Source: Betaproteobacteria bacterium HGW-Betaproteobacteria-16
GTDB taxonomy: Bacteria; Pseudomonadota; Gammaproteobacteria; Burkholderiales; Burkholderiaceae_C
Reading direction: 5' to 3'
Assembly: GCA_002840835.1 (NCBI GenBank)
Contig: PHCQ01000032.1
Location: 1 to 50,212, forward strand
DNA length: 50,212 bases
Both the position numbers and the translations under genes were made by a program. The notes under the pieces are model-generated. The model was not told the DNA's origin, did not search any database, and saw only the letters and a program-made list of their open reading frames with translations. Shown here in pieces: positions 16,339-25,275 of the stretch; the first letter of the stretch is position 1; each line of letters starts with the position of its first letter.

Positions 16339-17691
16339 ATGACGACATCGCGCCAGACCCATCGTGTCGAGGTGCTTGTGGCCGGACAGGCGATCAACGC
16401 CACGGCGATCAGGCATGAGCCACAAGGCTTCCAGTCTCAACTGGTTGCGGCTCGCACAAAGTACGGCAGCGCCCTGTGCTGCTGTAGCACCCCCCCTTTG
16501 CAACTGGTGATCCGAGAGCGATCGGAAAAGTTGTTCTTGGCCGCTTGGCCAGAACAGGCCGCCAAGCACGCTCTCGACTGCCCTTTCTACAGTGACCACA
16601 CTGCCGGGCCATCAGGGTCTGCCATTGAACGGGAAGGGGACGTCAATCGCATCGCGTTGCACCACCCCCTTTTGCAGGACAACCCAGCCCTACAAAAGGA
16701 CAAGGCGACAGCGCCCGGCATGCGCGTTGCCCGAGAGGCAGGCGCTCGCGCATCCAAGCTGCACCTGTGGGGGCTCCTGCACTTCCTCTGGGAAGAAGGC
16801 GGACTCAATCGGTGGTACCCCGGGTGGCACAGGGATTGGGGCTTCGTGCGCCACGCACTGCGCAGGGCGGCGCAAACGACTGTTGTCGATGGTGAGGCGC
16901 TGATCCAGCACCTGTACGTTCCACCTGTGTGGAACCAGAAGAAGCGAAACGAGATCCTGGCGCACTGGGCACAGTTCGCTGCCCCGATGTATGAGAACCA
17001 CCGGCGCACGATGACAGTTCAGTCGGGGATCGTGATCGGAGCGGTGCGAGTTCTTGAGCCTTCCGAGTTCGGTCACTCCATTCGCTTGCATCATCACGCT
17101 GAGCGGTTTTACATGGACCAGCGGGTGGCGCAAGGTCTTTCTCAGTACAGCCGTCGCGGATGGTCTGCTCTCAAGCACCTGGACCCCAAGGTCGATGGCG
17201 ACGAACGAGCATATGTCGTCGCGGCGCTGCGCGTACAGGCTTCTCAGAATCGCCGCATGACCATCGTGGAAGCGGTCCTCATGCGTGTGACACCACGGTT
17301 CATTCCGGTGAACAGCTCCTACGAAGACAAGCTGGCCAGAGCCCTGGTGGATCAGGACCGCTCGTTCGTCCGCCCACTGCACTACGACAACCATTCCCTC
17401 AACATGCCTGACTTCGTTCTCAAGGACGTGGCGAGCAAGGTCGACGGCGAAACGTCGCGCCAGTCAGTGGCGCTCTTCGTCTATGGGGCGGCAATTGACC
17501 CCAACAACAGGGCAGTGCGTGAAGCTGCTGACCGCAAGCTGGCACAGCAGGCTGGTATTGGCTACTGGCAGTGGGATGCCGGGACCCATGCTCAACCGCC
17601 ACCACTTCCCCCTCCACTGGCAATCCCGGAGCGTGCGCGCTCGATGACAGCTTCACCACCAACCCCCAAGTCTTCAAAGGAGAGTCCATGA
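16339..17691 (+). CDS. DUF1173-family protein
   Basis: A 450-residue protein that I assign to DUF1173, a family seen mainly on plasmids and integrative elements. The N-terminal block has cysteines Cys47-Cys49 (ALCCCS), then LAAWPEQAAKHALDCPFY with His77 and Cys81, a likely zinc site. The remainder is a large mixed domain ending in VALFVYGAAID and GYWQWDAG; the last 30 residues are proline rich. ATG 16339 is in frame with a longer extension to 16261 that lacks support. Its stop overlaps the start of the bactofilin gene (ATGA), so the two are translationally coupled. The biochemical role of DUF1173 is unknown. Confidence 0.75.
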   Translation: MTTSRQTHRVEVLVAGQAINATAIRHEPQGFQSQLVAARTKYGSALCCCSTPPLQLVIRERSEKLFLAAWPEQAAKHALDCPFYSDHTAGPSGSAIEREGDVNRIALHHPLLQDNPALQKDKATAPGMRVAREAGARASKLHLWGLLHFLWEEGGLNRWYPGWHRDWGFVRHALRRAAQTTVVDGEALIQHLYVPPVWNQKKRNEILAHWAQFAAPMYENHRRTMTVQSGIVIGAVRVLEPSEFGHSIRLHHHAERFYMDQRVAQGLSQYSRRGWSALKHLDPKVDGDERAYVVAALRVQASQNRRMTIVEAVLMRVTPRFIPVNSSYEDKLARALVDQDRSFVRPLHYDNHSLNMPDFVLKDVASKVDGETSRQSVALFVYGAAIDPNNRAVREAADRKLAQQAGIGYWQWDAGTHAQPPPLPPPLAIPERARSMTASPPTPKSSKESP

Positions 17692-18335
17692 ACCAATCTG
17701 CCAATGTGACGACGCCATGGGCGTCGTTCCAGCAACTCAATCGAATTTCTGACCAGGCCGGCGTCGCCGAATCCGATGCTGACGTCGACGTGGTCGTTGA
17801 CACCCTCATGCATGGGCCAGCTCCCGAACTGGTGATGGAAGAGGTGGGAGCGGTTGATGGGTCCGAAAGCACTTCACCCGTCCCGGGCGCTGCGCCAGAG
17901 ATCCCGCGCATGCTTTTGGCGGAGGCAAGTGACAGCGCACCCACTCGCCAAGAGGAACCACAGCCTGCACACGAAGACATTGCTCCTGTGAGCAACGCCA
18001 AGACCTGTATGCCAAAGGGATGGACGATCGTGGGCGACATCGAGTCAAGCAATGGCGTGGTTGTCGGGTGCGAAATCACTGGCAACGTGCAAATGAAGTC
18101 GGCGGCACAAGTCTGCATTGAACGCGGAGCGCGGGTGGAAGGAATCGTCACCGGTACCGACGTCGTGATTCGTGGCGAACTCGCTGGTGAAGTCAATGCT
18201 GCGGGTGGCTCTGTGAGCATTGAGGAAGGCGCTCGGATCGTGGGCAAGGTCACCTACAGCGGCATTCGCATGGAAGGCGGCATGCACAAGATGGAGCTGG
18301 TTCACGTGCCCAAATCGGAAGCTTTGACCGCCTGA
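17688..18335 (+). CDS. Bactofilin-family polymer-forming protein (first)
   Basis: A 215-residue protein. Residues 112-205 are a bactofilin beta-helix with short repeats (TIVGDIESSNG, CEITGNVQMKS, ARVEGIVTGTDVVIRGELAG, ARIVGKVTYSG). Bactofilins polymerise without nucleotide and organise cell-wall or chromosome-associated machinery, often at the membrane. The N-terminal 110 residues are acidic, disordered and longer than usual. AAGGAG at 17677-17682 and overlap with the DUF1173 stop fix the start. It begins a group bactofilin, membrane protein, bactofilin, membrane protein. Confidence 0.85.
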   Translation: MNQSANVTTPWASFQQLNRISDQAGVAESDADVDVVVDTLMHGPAPELVMEEVGAVDGSESTSPVPGAAPEIPRMLLAEASDSAPTRQEEPQPAHEDIAPVSNAKTCMPKGWTIVGDIESSNGVVVGCEITGNVQMKSAAQVCIERGARVEGIVTGTDVVIRGELAGEVNAAGGSVSIEEGARIVGKVTYSGIRMEGGMHKMELVHVPKSEALTA

Positions 18336-18339
18336 CACC

Positions 18340-18759
18340 ATGCATGAGTGCCCCGCCCATGATGTGCTGATCCAGAGCAACCGTGCACGTACCAAGGAAC
18401 AGGTGCTGCGTGCGATGCTCCGGGCGCACCCAAGGCAGCAAAGCGTGGCGGCACGTCGTATTGCATGGCGTAGCGCAGTCAGAACCATTCGCCGGACTGC
18501 AGTTGCAGTTTGTGTGGGTTCTGTTTTGGTCTACGTGGGCGTAGCCAGTGGCCTTTTTGACGGCTACGCCATTGTTCGGGTGCCACATGTGACGACCTTT
18601 GGGCCGCCTCAGACACCCACCAACAGCGCTATTCCTGCAGTCGAAGCGTTTCCTTCTCAGCCTCATGAAGCGCTACCTCAGATCACCCCGGGAGAAGAAG
18701 CTCCTGCAGTTGATCTGAAGCTGATCATGACCGCGAACCTGGACAGTCTGTTGCCTTAG
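18340..18759 (+). CDS. Single-span membrane protein between bactofilins
   Basis: A 139-residue protein starting 4 nt after the first bactofilin. The N-terminal 50 residues are basic (ten or more Arg), followed by one hydrophobic helix (about 52-72, TAVAVCVGSVLVYVGVASGL) and a proline-rich tail. The basic side should be cytoplasmic, leaving the tail outside. It could anchor the bactofilin polymer to the inner membrane; this is inferred from position only. Confidence 0.65.
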   Translation: MHECPAHDVLIQSNRARTKEQVLRAMLRAHPRQQSVAARRIAWRSAVRTIRRTAVAVCVGSVLVYVGVASGLFDGYAIVRVPHVTTFGPPQTPTNSAIPAVEAFPSQPHEALPQITPGEEAPAVDLKLIMTANLDSLLP

Positions 18760-18814
18760 CCGGCGTTGCCGCGCTTCACCATCAATTCTTCTTTCAATTT
18801 GTCGAGACTCAACC

Positions 18815-19201
18815 ATGAACGCTACAACTACTCACCTCGTTGCCCTGCGCCAACTCGAAGCCATCACCTCCTTCGTCGCTGAGAACACGCTTGTGCGCGG
18901 CGATCTGGAAGCGACCGATGGGGAGGACCTGGGCATCAAGATCGATGGAACCGTGAAAGGCTCCATCAAGATTCCCAAGGGCGGCACCGTCCACATCGGC
19001 CCCACCGGGCGGGTGGAGGGCGAGATGATCGAAGCCGACTACATCTACGTCGAGGGTCAAGTCGACGGCACCATCGTGAGCCGCAAAGGCGTCGAGCTGT
19101 CTCCCAGCTGTTCGGTCAAGGGCGCGGTGCAATACCACGGTGCCATGAACATGCACAGCCTGGCCAAGGTACGCGGGTCAGTCGAGTATCAAGGCGAGTA
19201 G
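18815..19201 (+). CDS. Bactofilin-family polymer-forming protein (second)
   Basis: A 128-residue bactofilin with a compact beta-helix from about residue 18 to the end: LVRGDLEATDGEDLGIKIDG, TVKGSIKIPKGG, GRVEGEMIEADYIYVEGQVDG, CSVKGAVQYHG. It lacks the long N-terminal tail of the first copy and is close to the usual bactofilin length. The two copies differ strongly, so they are not a recent duplication and may co-polymerise. The gene is followed directly by a membrane protein gene. Confidence 0.85.
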   Translation: MNATTTHLVALRQLEAITSFVAENTLVRGDLEATDGEDLGIKIDGTVKGSIKIPKGGTVHIGPTGRVEGEMIEADYIYVEGQVDGTIVSRKGVELSPSCSVKGAVQYHGAMNMHSLAKVRGSVEYQGE

Positions 19202-19211
19202 GTTGAACTCG

Positions 19212-19742
19212 ATGGCACCGAGGGCCGAGCCCATGATCAAGAAAATCCAGCATTTCATCGATGCAACGTTTCACCCCCAGTTTCACGGGCTGGGTGGGTA
19301 CATCTTGGGTATTGGGCTGGTCTCTGGCGCCTGGGCTTGGTGGGCCCGTAGCTGGGTGCTCGGGTTCATATCTCTGGGAGTCATGGCGGGTTTCGCCTGG
19401 TTCACGCGTCTGGCCTCTGACCTCCTTGAGTACAACGACAAGCAACATCTCACAGAGGGCGGCCGATACTCCTCGGAGCCGTTCGACCACCTTGCTTCCC
19501 ACAACTTGGACAGCGACTTTGGGACAGCGCGGGCAACTCTCTCCAGAGACGGCTCTGGGGGAGGCCTCCAAAGAGTCAACATCGACGGCATACCGATGGT
19601 TGACGGCGCCGATATCGACATCCTGGGTCGTGGCTATGGGGATGTGAGCGACAGCATGGAGGACACCTTTGCGTGCGATGCAGGTATGGACTTCAGTGGC
19701 GGCCTTGATGGCACCTCCGACCACACGGGGATGTCGACCTAG
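19212..19742 (+). CDS. Two-span membrane protein downstream of bactofilin
   Basis: About 176 residues. Residues about 27-65 contain two hydrophobic helices (GYILGIGLVSGAWAWWA and VLGFISLGVMAGFAWF), followed by a soluble acidic, glycine- and aspartate-rich tail of about 100 residues. The start could be TTG 19203, ATG 19212 or ATG 19233; the last gives MIKKIQHF. It ends the bactofilin group and is followed by a terminator at 19779. Confidence 0.65.
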   Translation: MAPRAEPMIKKIQHFIDATFHPQFHGLGGYILGIGLVSGAWAWWARSWVLGFISLGVMAGFAWFTRLASDLLEYNDKQHLTEGGRYSSEPFDHLASHNLDSDFGTARATLSRDGSGGGLQRVNIDGIPMVDGADIDILGRGYGDVSDSMEDTFACDAGMDFSGGLDGTSDHTGMST

Positions 19743-19778
19743 AGCCCAACGCTCGAGGCCTGCCTCTCTTCGCAAAGA

Positions 19779-19810
19779 ATGCCCTCGCGCCGCATGGAGG
19801 GCATTTTTCG
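19779..19810 (+). terminator. Rho-independent terminator after bactofilin group
   Basis: AATGCCCTC (19779-19787) pairs with GAGGGCATT (19797-19805), followed by a T run. The stem core GCCCTC/GAGGGC is the same as in the terminator at 10382-10415. Confidence 0.75.
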
Positions 19811-19914
19811 CTTCATACCTCCCGAATCTATTGGCTCAAGCTTTTGCAAGTGAGCAGTAAGATCGGTGGGTTTTCTGCAATGCAGACGGCAGGCAGCTGA
19901 GCCTTTTTCAGCCA

Positions 19915-19950
19915 TTCATCCAACCCCATGGGGCACTCGTGCCCTGGGGC
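19915..19950 (+). promoter_or_regulatory. Two-stem 5' leader motif
   Basis: TTCATCC, AACCC, then GGGCAC-TC-GTGCCC hairpin, then GGGGC, ending 27 nt before the ATG at 19978. The upstream ten bases GCCATTCATC are identical to those in the copy at 37021. Confidence 0.6.
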
Positions 19951-19977
19951 TCGGGTGTTCCCCCACACGGAATACCC

Positions 19978-20325
19978 ATGATTCAAAATCTCAGAGAGAC
20001 GAAAGCTACCTCTTCGGATCTGACCCGATCAAGTTCGAGCGGGTGCGGTGACTCTTCCCCCGCCGGCTCCCACGCCGAATCGGTCGGGACGCCTTCCGTG
20101 GCAGCCATGTGCGCCACAGATCTCGAGGATATGCAGCAAGCCGATGTGCGCTTTCAGGATGAGCTTGTGCGCGTCTATGGGAGCAGTAACGCCGGCGACG
20201 CCCGCTACAAGCGCTTTCATCAGGACGCTGCTGTTCAGACGGCAGGGGACGCCTTCGTGAACGCATCCAAGAAGTGGCACGCAACGCTACTTCACGCACG
20301 GGCTGCTGCCGAAGAACGCGCATAG
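19978..20325 (+). CDS. Small unknown protein with conserved leader
   Basis: A 115-residue protein. The first 45 residues are Ser/Thr-rich; the rest is a charged helical region (DLEDMQQADVRFQDELVRVY). No recognised domain. ATG 19978 is preferred over the GTG at 19939, which lies inside the leader hairpin. Preceded by the two-stem leader motif. Confidence 0.55.
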   Translation: MIQNLRETKATSSDLTRSSSSGCGDSSPAGSHAESVGTPSVAAMCATDLEDMQQADVRFQDELVRVYGSSNAGDARYKRFHQDAAVQTAGDAFVNASKKWHATLLHARAAAEERA

Positions 20326-20403
20326 GCCTGACCGACTCATCCTGAAGTCGGTCTCAAAAACTACTTAACACCTGGTCACCACCAGGCATAGAAAGAAAAT
20401 CAC

Positions 20404-20787
20404 ATGAGCAAAAAGAAGCTCGTGACGCGCAGCGTGCGCCGCATTGGATATGCGCAGCTGAACGTCAGCATCAACGTGGCCGCCAATGCGAGCCAGGACG
20501 AAATCCGCGAAGCAGCCATCAGTGCTGCAGAGAACAAAGAATTCTCCGAATACCGCTGGGAATACGTGCTGACCACTGACGGCCCCCCGCCGGACATGCA
20601 TGACCTCGAACTTCTGCTGAGCCTTTACGGACGGCTGAGCGCGATTGGCTTCGGGTCAGATGAACCCATCGACGGGGCGGACCTGGTTGATCAGATCGGA
20701 GAGCTGTACATCGAAACCGAACTTCGACTTCAAGCCGCAGGGGTGTTGACTGACGAGGAGCAAATCGCTTCCTGGGGCAGTAACTGA
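20404..20787 (+). CDS. Unknown acidic protein
   Basis: A 127-residue protein starting MSKKKLVTRSVRR and continuing with a strand (AQLNVSINVAA) and acidic helices (DQIGELYIETELRLQ). No recognised domain or membrane helix. Two hairpins precede it: ACCGACT/AGTCGGT at 20331-20352 and CCTGGT/ACCAGG at 20371-20386. The function is unknown. Confidence 0.6.
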   Translation: MSKKKLVTRSVRRIGYAQLNVSINVAANASQDEIREAAISAAENKEFSEYRWEYVLTTDGPPPDMHDLELLLSLYGRLSAIGFGSDEPIDGADLVDQIGELYIETELRLQAAGVLTDEEQIASWGSN

Positions 20788-20884
20788 GCGAAGAACGCCC
20801 TTGCGGTGTCAGATGGCAGCAACTCTGCACCGGTGTGGTGGGGCTGCATTGATCAGCGTAATCACTTCTGACCACTCAAAAACA

Positions 20885-20929
20885 TGCGCAAATTTAGTTG
20901 CGCACGTTTTCGAAAACTGGTTCTAAAAT
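20885..20929 (+). promoter_or_regulatory. Palindrome-rich promoter region
   Basis: TGCGCA (20885-20890) and TTGCGCA (20898-20904) flank an AT-rich spacer, followed by the perfect palindrome GTTTTCGAAAAC (20906-20917) and a -10-like TAAAAT (20924-20929). If TAAAAT is used, the transcript has a leader of about 115 nt before the gene at 21050. Confidence 0.45.
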
Positions 20930-20980
20930 AGGTTCACTTGCTCCTCTTTGAGGGCATTTCCGAGCTGACGGACTTCAGCC

Positions 20981-21017
20981 TTCATCAACCCGGACGGGAT
21001 CACTCCCGTCTTGGGGC
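20981..21017 (+). promoter_or_regulatory. Two-stem 5' leader motif
   Basis: TTCATCA, ACCC, then ACGGGATCACTCCCGT hairpin, then GGGGC, ending 33 nt before the ATG at 21050. Followed by a T-rich stretch and a GGAGAG ribosome-binding site, as in the copy at 32307. Confidence 0.65.
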
Positions 21018-21049
21018 GTGACCGTCCATTTTTCCCTCTGGAGAGAAAA

Positions 21050-21298
21050 ATGGCCTTTGGTAACACCCCCCTTCTCGACAACGCTTCGCGTCATCCGCAT
21101 ATGGTTGCGAACGCCATCCAGGCGCGTCCAACCATGCTTCAGGACGAAACCCCCGAGCTGGTGGGTGAAGTCGCTCGCACCTTGGTGCGAAGAGGCCAAC
21201 GTGCGCAGCTCATCGCTGCGTGCGACGGCGCCGGGCTGGATGTGACGCGGCGAGAAATCGTCCGCGCCGCATGCCGGTTCAATGGTCCTGTCCACTGA
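21050..21298 (+). CDS. Small unknown protein with conserved leader
   Basis: An 82-residue protein, start fixed by GGAGAG at 21040-21045. Helical, with a charged middle (ELVGEVARTLVRRGQRAQL) and AACDGAGLDVTRREI, possibly a small helix-turn-helix. No recognised family. Followed 9 nt later by another small gene in the same direction. Confidence 0.6.
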   Translation: MAFGNTPLLDNASRHPHMVANAIQARPTMLQDETPELVGEVARTLVRRGQRAQLIAACDGAGLDVTRREIVRAACRFNGPVH

Positions 21299-21307
21299 GA
21301 CGGAACC

Positions 21308-21514
21308 ATGCTTGAAAAGGCTTTCATAAGACGCATGTTTGACGTAATCGAACAGGCCTCTGACGAGGTACTGGCCGAAAAGGAAGCTGCGATTGCGAAG
21401 CATGCCTCGACGTTTCCGAAGAACTCGGAAGCTGCGATGGATGCTCGTTTCATGCTCAGACACATTCGTCGCGAACGTGCTGAGCGTCTTTTCAGACCGC
21501 CTTTGGCGTCGTAA
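21308..21514 (+). CDS. Small unknown helical protein
   Basis: A 68-residue, fully helical, charged protein (FDVIEQASDEVLAEKEAAI; FMLRHIRRERAERLF). It follows the gene at 21050 by 9 nt and precedes a strong terminator, so the two form a short operon. No recognised family. Confidence 0.5.
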   Translation: MLEKAFIRRMFDVIEQASDEVLAEKEAAIAKHASTFPKNSEAAMDARFMLRHIRRERAERLFRPPLAS

Positions 21515-21531
21515 GACACGCCTCAGCTCGA

Positions 21532-21565
21532 TGGCCCCACCGTAAATGGTGGGGCCATTGATTTT
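21532..21565 (+). terminator. Rho-independent terminator
   Basis: TGGCCCCACC (21532-21541) and GGTGGGGCCA (21548-21557) form a perfect 10-bp stem with a 6-nt loop, followed by TTGATTTTT. It separates the small genes from the restriction enzyme gene. Confidence 0.85.
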
Positions 21566-21706
21566 TCAGCATATCGATCTTCCCTTTCAAGGGAGGCATT
21601 CAGAGCCCATTCGAATTATCGAGTGGGCTCTGACAGCCCTGAACTTTCTGTACGAGTCCCGCAGCAACGCCGGCGTCCTCACGCGCGGGGACTCTATGAT
21701 CTGCGG

Positions 21707-24700
21707 ATGAACATAGAAGAGCAGGCAAAGGCGTTTGTAGCCCGCTGGCGCGGTGTGACAGCAAGCGAACTGTCCACAGCACAGACGTTCGTCATCGAGC
21801 TCTGCGAGCTGCTTGACGTGCCTCGGCCGCACGCAACGGCGGACCAGGACTATATGTTCGAGCGTTCCATCACCTTCGTGCGAGGCGATGGGTCCACCAG
21901 TGCAGGGCGCATCGATTGCTACCGGCGCGGGCACTTTGTCTGGGAGAGCAAAAAGCTTCGACAGGGACCCGCCACAAAGGGCTTCGATGACGCGATGCTC
22001 AAAGCCCGTCAACAGGCCGAAGACTATTCGCGGGCGCTGCCGGCCGCCGAAGGACGCCCACCATTTGTCGTGGTGGTTGACGTTGGACACGTCATCGAGC
22101 TGTATTCTGAGTTCACCCGCTCTGGTGCGACATACACCCCGTTTCCTGACCCAAGAAGTCACCGCATCCGTCTGGAACAGCTTGTAGACCCAGACGTGCG
22201 CACGAAGCTGCGGGCTCTGTGGACCGATCCGATGAGCCTGGATCCTGCGAGGGTCAGCGCAAAGGTGACACGAGAGGTAGCAGCTGAGTTGGCGATCCTG
22301 GCCAGAAGCCTTGAAGAGGCCGGCAACCCTTCGGAGGTGGTGGCCGCATTTCTGACGCGATGCCTTTTCAGCATGTTCGCAGAAGATGTAGGGCTGCTGC
22401 CGAAGGGCCAGGATGGCGAGGGGAGCTTCATTGCGCTCCTGAAGGCCCACAAGACCAATCCGCCCACCTTGATGAAGATGCTCAAGGTGTTCTGGCAGTC
22501 CATGGACACAGGGGGCTTCAATTCGGCCATTGCCGCTGATGTGTTGCGCTTCAACGGCAAACTATTCAAAGGCGCAGAGTTCGAAGGCTATGTGCTGTCT
22601 CTGTCCGTGCCGCAGATCGAGAGACTGCTGCGGGCGGCGGAAGCCAACTGGCGAGAGGTCGAACCCGCGATATTCGGCACGTTGTTGGAGCGGGCGCTGG
22701 ACCCTAAAGAGCGTCATGCTTTGGGAGCGCACTACACACCCCGCGCGTACGTAGAGCGGCTTGTTCTTCCCACGGTCGTTCAACCACTTCGAGCCGACTG
22801 GGCAAATGCCCAGGCCGCGGCTTTGGTGCTCTCACGCGAGGCTACAGAGCTTGAGGGGAGAAAGCGTGAAGCCAAGCTTGAAGAGGCCCGCACAGAAATT
22901 CGCCGATTTCATCACCAGTTGTGTACAACCCGTGTCCTTGATCCCGCCTGTGGAAGCGGCAACTTCCTATATGTCACGCTGGAACATCTGAAGCGTCTCG
23001 AGGGGGAGGTGGTGAACCAGCTCGACGCACTGGGTGAGACTCAGGAGCGCCTGGGGCTTGAAGGGGAGACCGTCACACTCCAGCAGCTGCGTGGCATAGA
23101 GCTTAACGAGCGGGCAGCTGCATTGGCTGAGTTGGTCCTGTGGATTGGGTGGTTGCAGTGGCACGTTCGGACACGTGGCCTGGCCAGCGTCGCGGAACCG
23201 GTGGTGCACGACTATCGGAACATCGAGAATCGCGATGCCGTTCTGGCCTACGACCGAGCAGAGGCCGCGACCGGAGCGGATGGCCGGGGGATCACCCGAT
23301 GGGATGGCGTCACGTACAAAGCCCATGCGGCCACCGGCGAGCCTGTACCCGACGAGGCGGCCAGGGTGCCGCTCTGGAACTATGTGAATCCTCGCCCAGC
23401 AGTATGGCCGGCAGCCGAATTCATTGTGGGGAATCCCCCCTTCATCGGCAACAAGCGAATGCGAGACGCCTTGGGCGACGGCTATGCAGAGGCACTACGC
23501 GGGGCATGGACTGACATGCCGGAGACAGCCGACTTCGTCATGTATTGGTGGCATCACGCGGCCACATCACTGAAGCGAGGTGAACTGCGACGCTTTGGGT
23601 TCATCACCACAAACAGCATTACCCAAGTTTTCAACCGCCGTGTGGTCGAGGACGCAGGCATCGACCTTGTTTTTGCAATTCCTGATCACCCATGGGTGGA
23701 CAGTGCAAACGGTGCGGCTGTGCGGGTCGCGATGACTGTGGCCGTGAAGAACCTTCAAGGCGATGGGACTCTGGTCCGCGTATTGAACGAAGCTCCAGGG
23801 GAAGATGACACGCCCAATATCGAATTTCATGCGTCCACCGGACTCATCCACCCAAATCTATCCGTAGGCGCAAACGTAAACAACGCAAGCCGTCTGCGAG
23901 CCAACCAGGGGCTTTCCTTCATGGGGATGATCCCTCTCGGAGCAGGATTCTGGATTGATGATGAAGTCGCTGACCGCCTTGGACGCGGAACGATGCCAGG
24001 TTTGGACGCTCACATTCGTCGGTATCGAAATGGTCGTGATCTAACCGACCGGCCACGCGGGGTGCTGGCACTCGATTTTTTTGGACTCACTGAAGTGCAG
24101 TTGCGGCAGCGCTTTCCTGCAGCGTATCAATGGCTCCTTGAAAGGGTAAAGCCACAGCGGCAACAAGACAAACGCGCTTCGTATCGAGACAACTGGTGGA
24201 CCTTCTGCGAACCACGTAGAAACCTGCGAGCCGCTCTTGTGGGATTGCCTCGCTACATCGGTACGACTGAAACCGCAAAGCACCGCATATTCAGTTTTTT
24301 GGATGGGGATGTTCTTCCAGATCAAAAGGTTCGCTGTGTCGCTTCTGGCGATGCGCTTCTCCTGGGTGTGCTGAGTAGTTCTCTGCACGTTCAATGGACG
24401 CTTCGTACAGGCGGAATGCTAGAAAACCGACCGGTGTACAACAACTCAAGGTGTTTCGAACCGTTCCCCTTCCCAAGCGACGACACCGGTCTTACGGCTG
24501 CACTTGCCGAACGCATCCGCCAAATCGCTGAGCATTTGGACACACACCGCAAGGCCCGGCAGGCGATGCACGAAAGCGTCACCCTCACTGGGCTCTACAA
24601 CGTGCTGGACAAACTGCGCCGCGGCGAGGCGCTGAACGAGAAGGAAAAATCGGTGCACGAGCAAGGCCTGGCGAGCGTGGTGAAAAGCCTGCACGATGAA

Positions 24701-25201
24701 CTGGATGCAGCAGTGCTGCAAGCCTATGGATGGAGCGACCTGGGCGCAGTCCCATGGGCGGATGAGGCTGCGCGAGCTGTGTGGGTTGAAGCCGTGCTGG
24801 AACGGCTGGTATCTCTCAACGCCAAGCGCTCAGCCGAAGAAGCCGCCGGCACTATTCGCTGGCTGCGCCCCGAGTTCCAGAATCCGGCGGAGGCGGGTGG
24901 TGCGACCGACCATGAGCAAATCGAAATGCACGGCATCGAAACGGAAGCGCTGGAGGCGGAACCGGAGGTTACCCCCACACCCCTTTCCATTCTTGCTCCC
25001 CAGCCGTGGCCTTCATCGTTGCCAGACCAGGTGCGCGCAGTTGCTCATGTTCTTGCAGCGAGTCCATCACCAATCGCGGTCCCTGCGATCGCGGCGGCTT
25101 TCAAAGGCAAAGGGCCGTGGAAAAAGGGCCTGCCTCGAATCCTGGACACGCTCGAAGCACTTGGCCGAGCCCATCGTGTCGCCGACGCCTGGCGGGCCTG
25201 A
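21707..25201 (+). CDS. MmeI-like single-chain restriction-modification enzyme
   Basis: An 1164-residue enzyme joining a nuclease and an adenine methyltransferase. Residues 70-82 hold the PD-(D/E)XK core, Asp70 (GRIDCY) and Glu80-Ser-Lys82 (WESKK), the same positions and spacing as the catalytic residues I recall for MmeI. A helical spacer follows, then YTPRAYVERLV (about 345), methyltransferase motif I DPACGSGNFL (about 411) and motif IV NPPF (about 575). Residues 750-1000 should be the target-recognition domain. The C-terminal 190 residues, ending in PAIAAAFKGKGPW, are an extension beyond MmeI (about 919 residues), possibly a winged helix. No separate restriction or specificity gene is present, as expected for this class. 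All catalytic motifs look intact. The frame also extends to GTG 21623. Confidence 0.85.
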   Translation: MNIEEQAKAFVARWRGVTASELSTAQTFVIELCELLDVPRPHATADQDYMFERSITFVRGDGSTSAGRIDCYRRGHFVWESKKLRQGPATKGFDDAMLKARQQAEDYSRALPAAEGRPPFVVVVDVGHVIELYSEFTRSGATYTPFPDPRSHRIRLEQLVDPDVRTKLRALWTDPMSLDPARVSAKVTREVAAELAILARSLEEAGNPSEVVAAFLTRCLFSMFAEDVGLLPKGQDGEGSFIALLKAHKTNPPTLMKMLKVFWQSMDTGGFNSAIAADVLRFNGKLFKGAEFEGYVLSLSVPQIERLLRAAEANWREVEPAIFGTLLERALDPKERHALGAHYTPRAYVERLVLPTVVQPLRADWANAQAAALVLSREATELEGRKREAKLEEARTEIRRFHHQLCTTRVLDPACGSGNFLYVTLEHLKRLEGEVVNQLDALGETQERLGLEGETVTLQQLRGIELNERAAALAELVLWIGWLQWHVRTRGLASVAEPVVHDYRNIENRDAVLAYDRAEAATGADGRGITRWDGVTYKAHAATGEPVPDEAARVPLWNYVNPRPAVWPAAEFIVGNPPFIGNKRMRDALGDGYAEALRGAWTDMPETADFVMYWWHHAATSLKRGELRRFGFITTNSITQVFNRRVVEDAGIDLVFAIPDHPWVDSANGAAVRVAMTVAVKNLQGDGTLVRVLNEAPGEDDTPNIEFHASTGLIHPNLSVGANVNNASRLRANQGLSFMGMIPLGAGFWIDDEVADRLGRGTMPGLDAHIRRYRNGRDLTDRPRGVLALDFFGLTEVQLRQRFPAAYQWLLERVKPQRQQDKRASYRDNWWTFCEPRRNLRAALVGLPRYIGTTETAKHRIFSFLDGDVLPDQKVRCVASGDALLLGVLSSSLHVQWTLRTGGMLENRPVYNNSRCFEPFPFPSDDTGLTAALAERIRQIAEHLDTHRKARQAMHESVTLTGLYNVLDKLRRGEALNEKEKSVHEQGLASVVKSLHDELDAAVLQAYGWSDLGAVPWADEAARAVWVEAVLERLVSLNAKRSAEEAAGTIRWLRPEFQNPAEAGGATDHEQIEMHGIETEALEAEPEVTPTPLSILAPQPWPSSLPDQVRAVAHVLAASPSPIAVPAIAAAFKGKGPWKKGLPRILDTLEALGRAHRVADAWRA

Positions 25202-25275
25202 ACACTGTACAGACCGTGGGGCAATCAAAGAGGTGCGCGCCGGGCCGGTGAGGGAATCTGTCCGCTTCGGAATGT

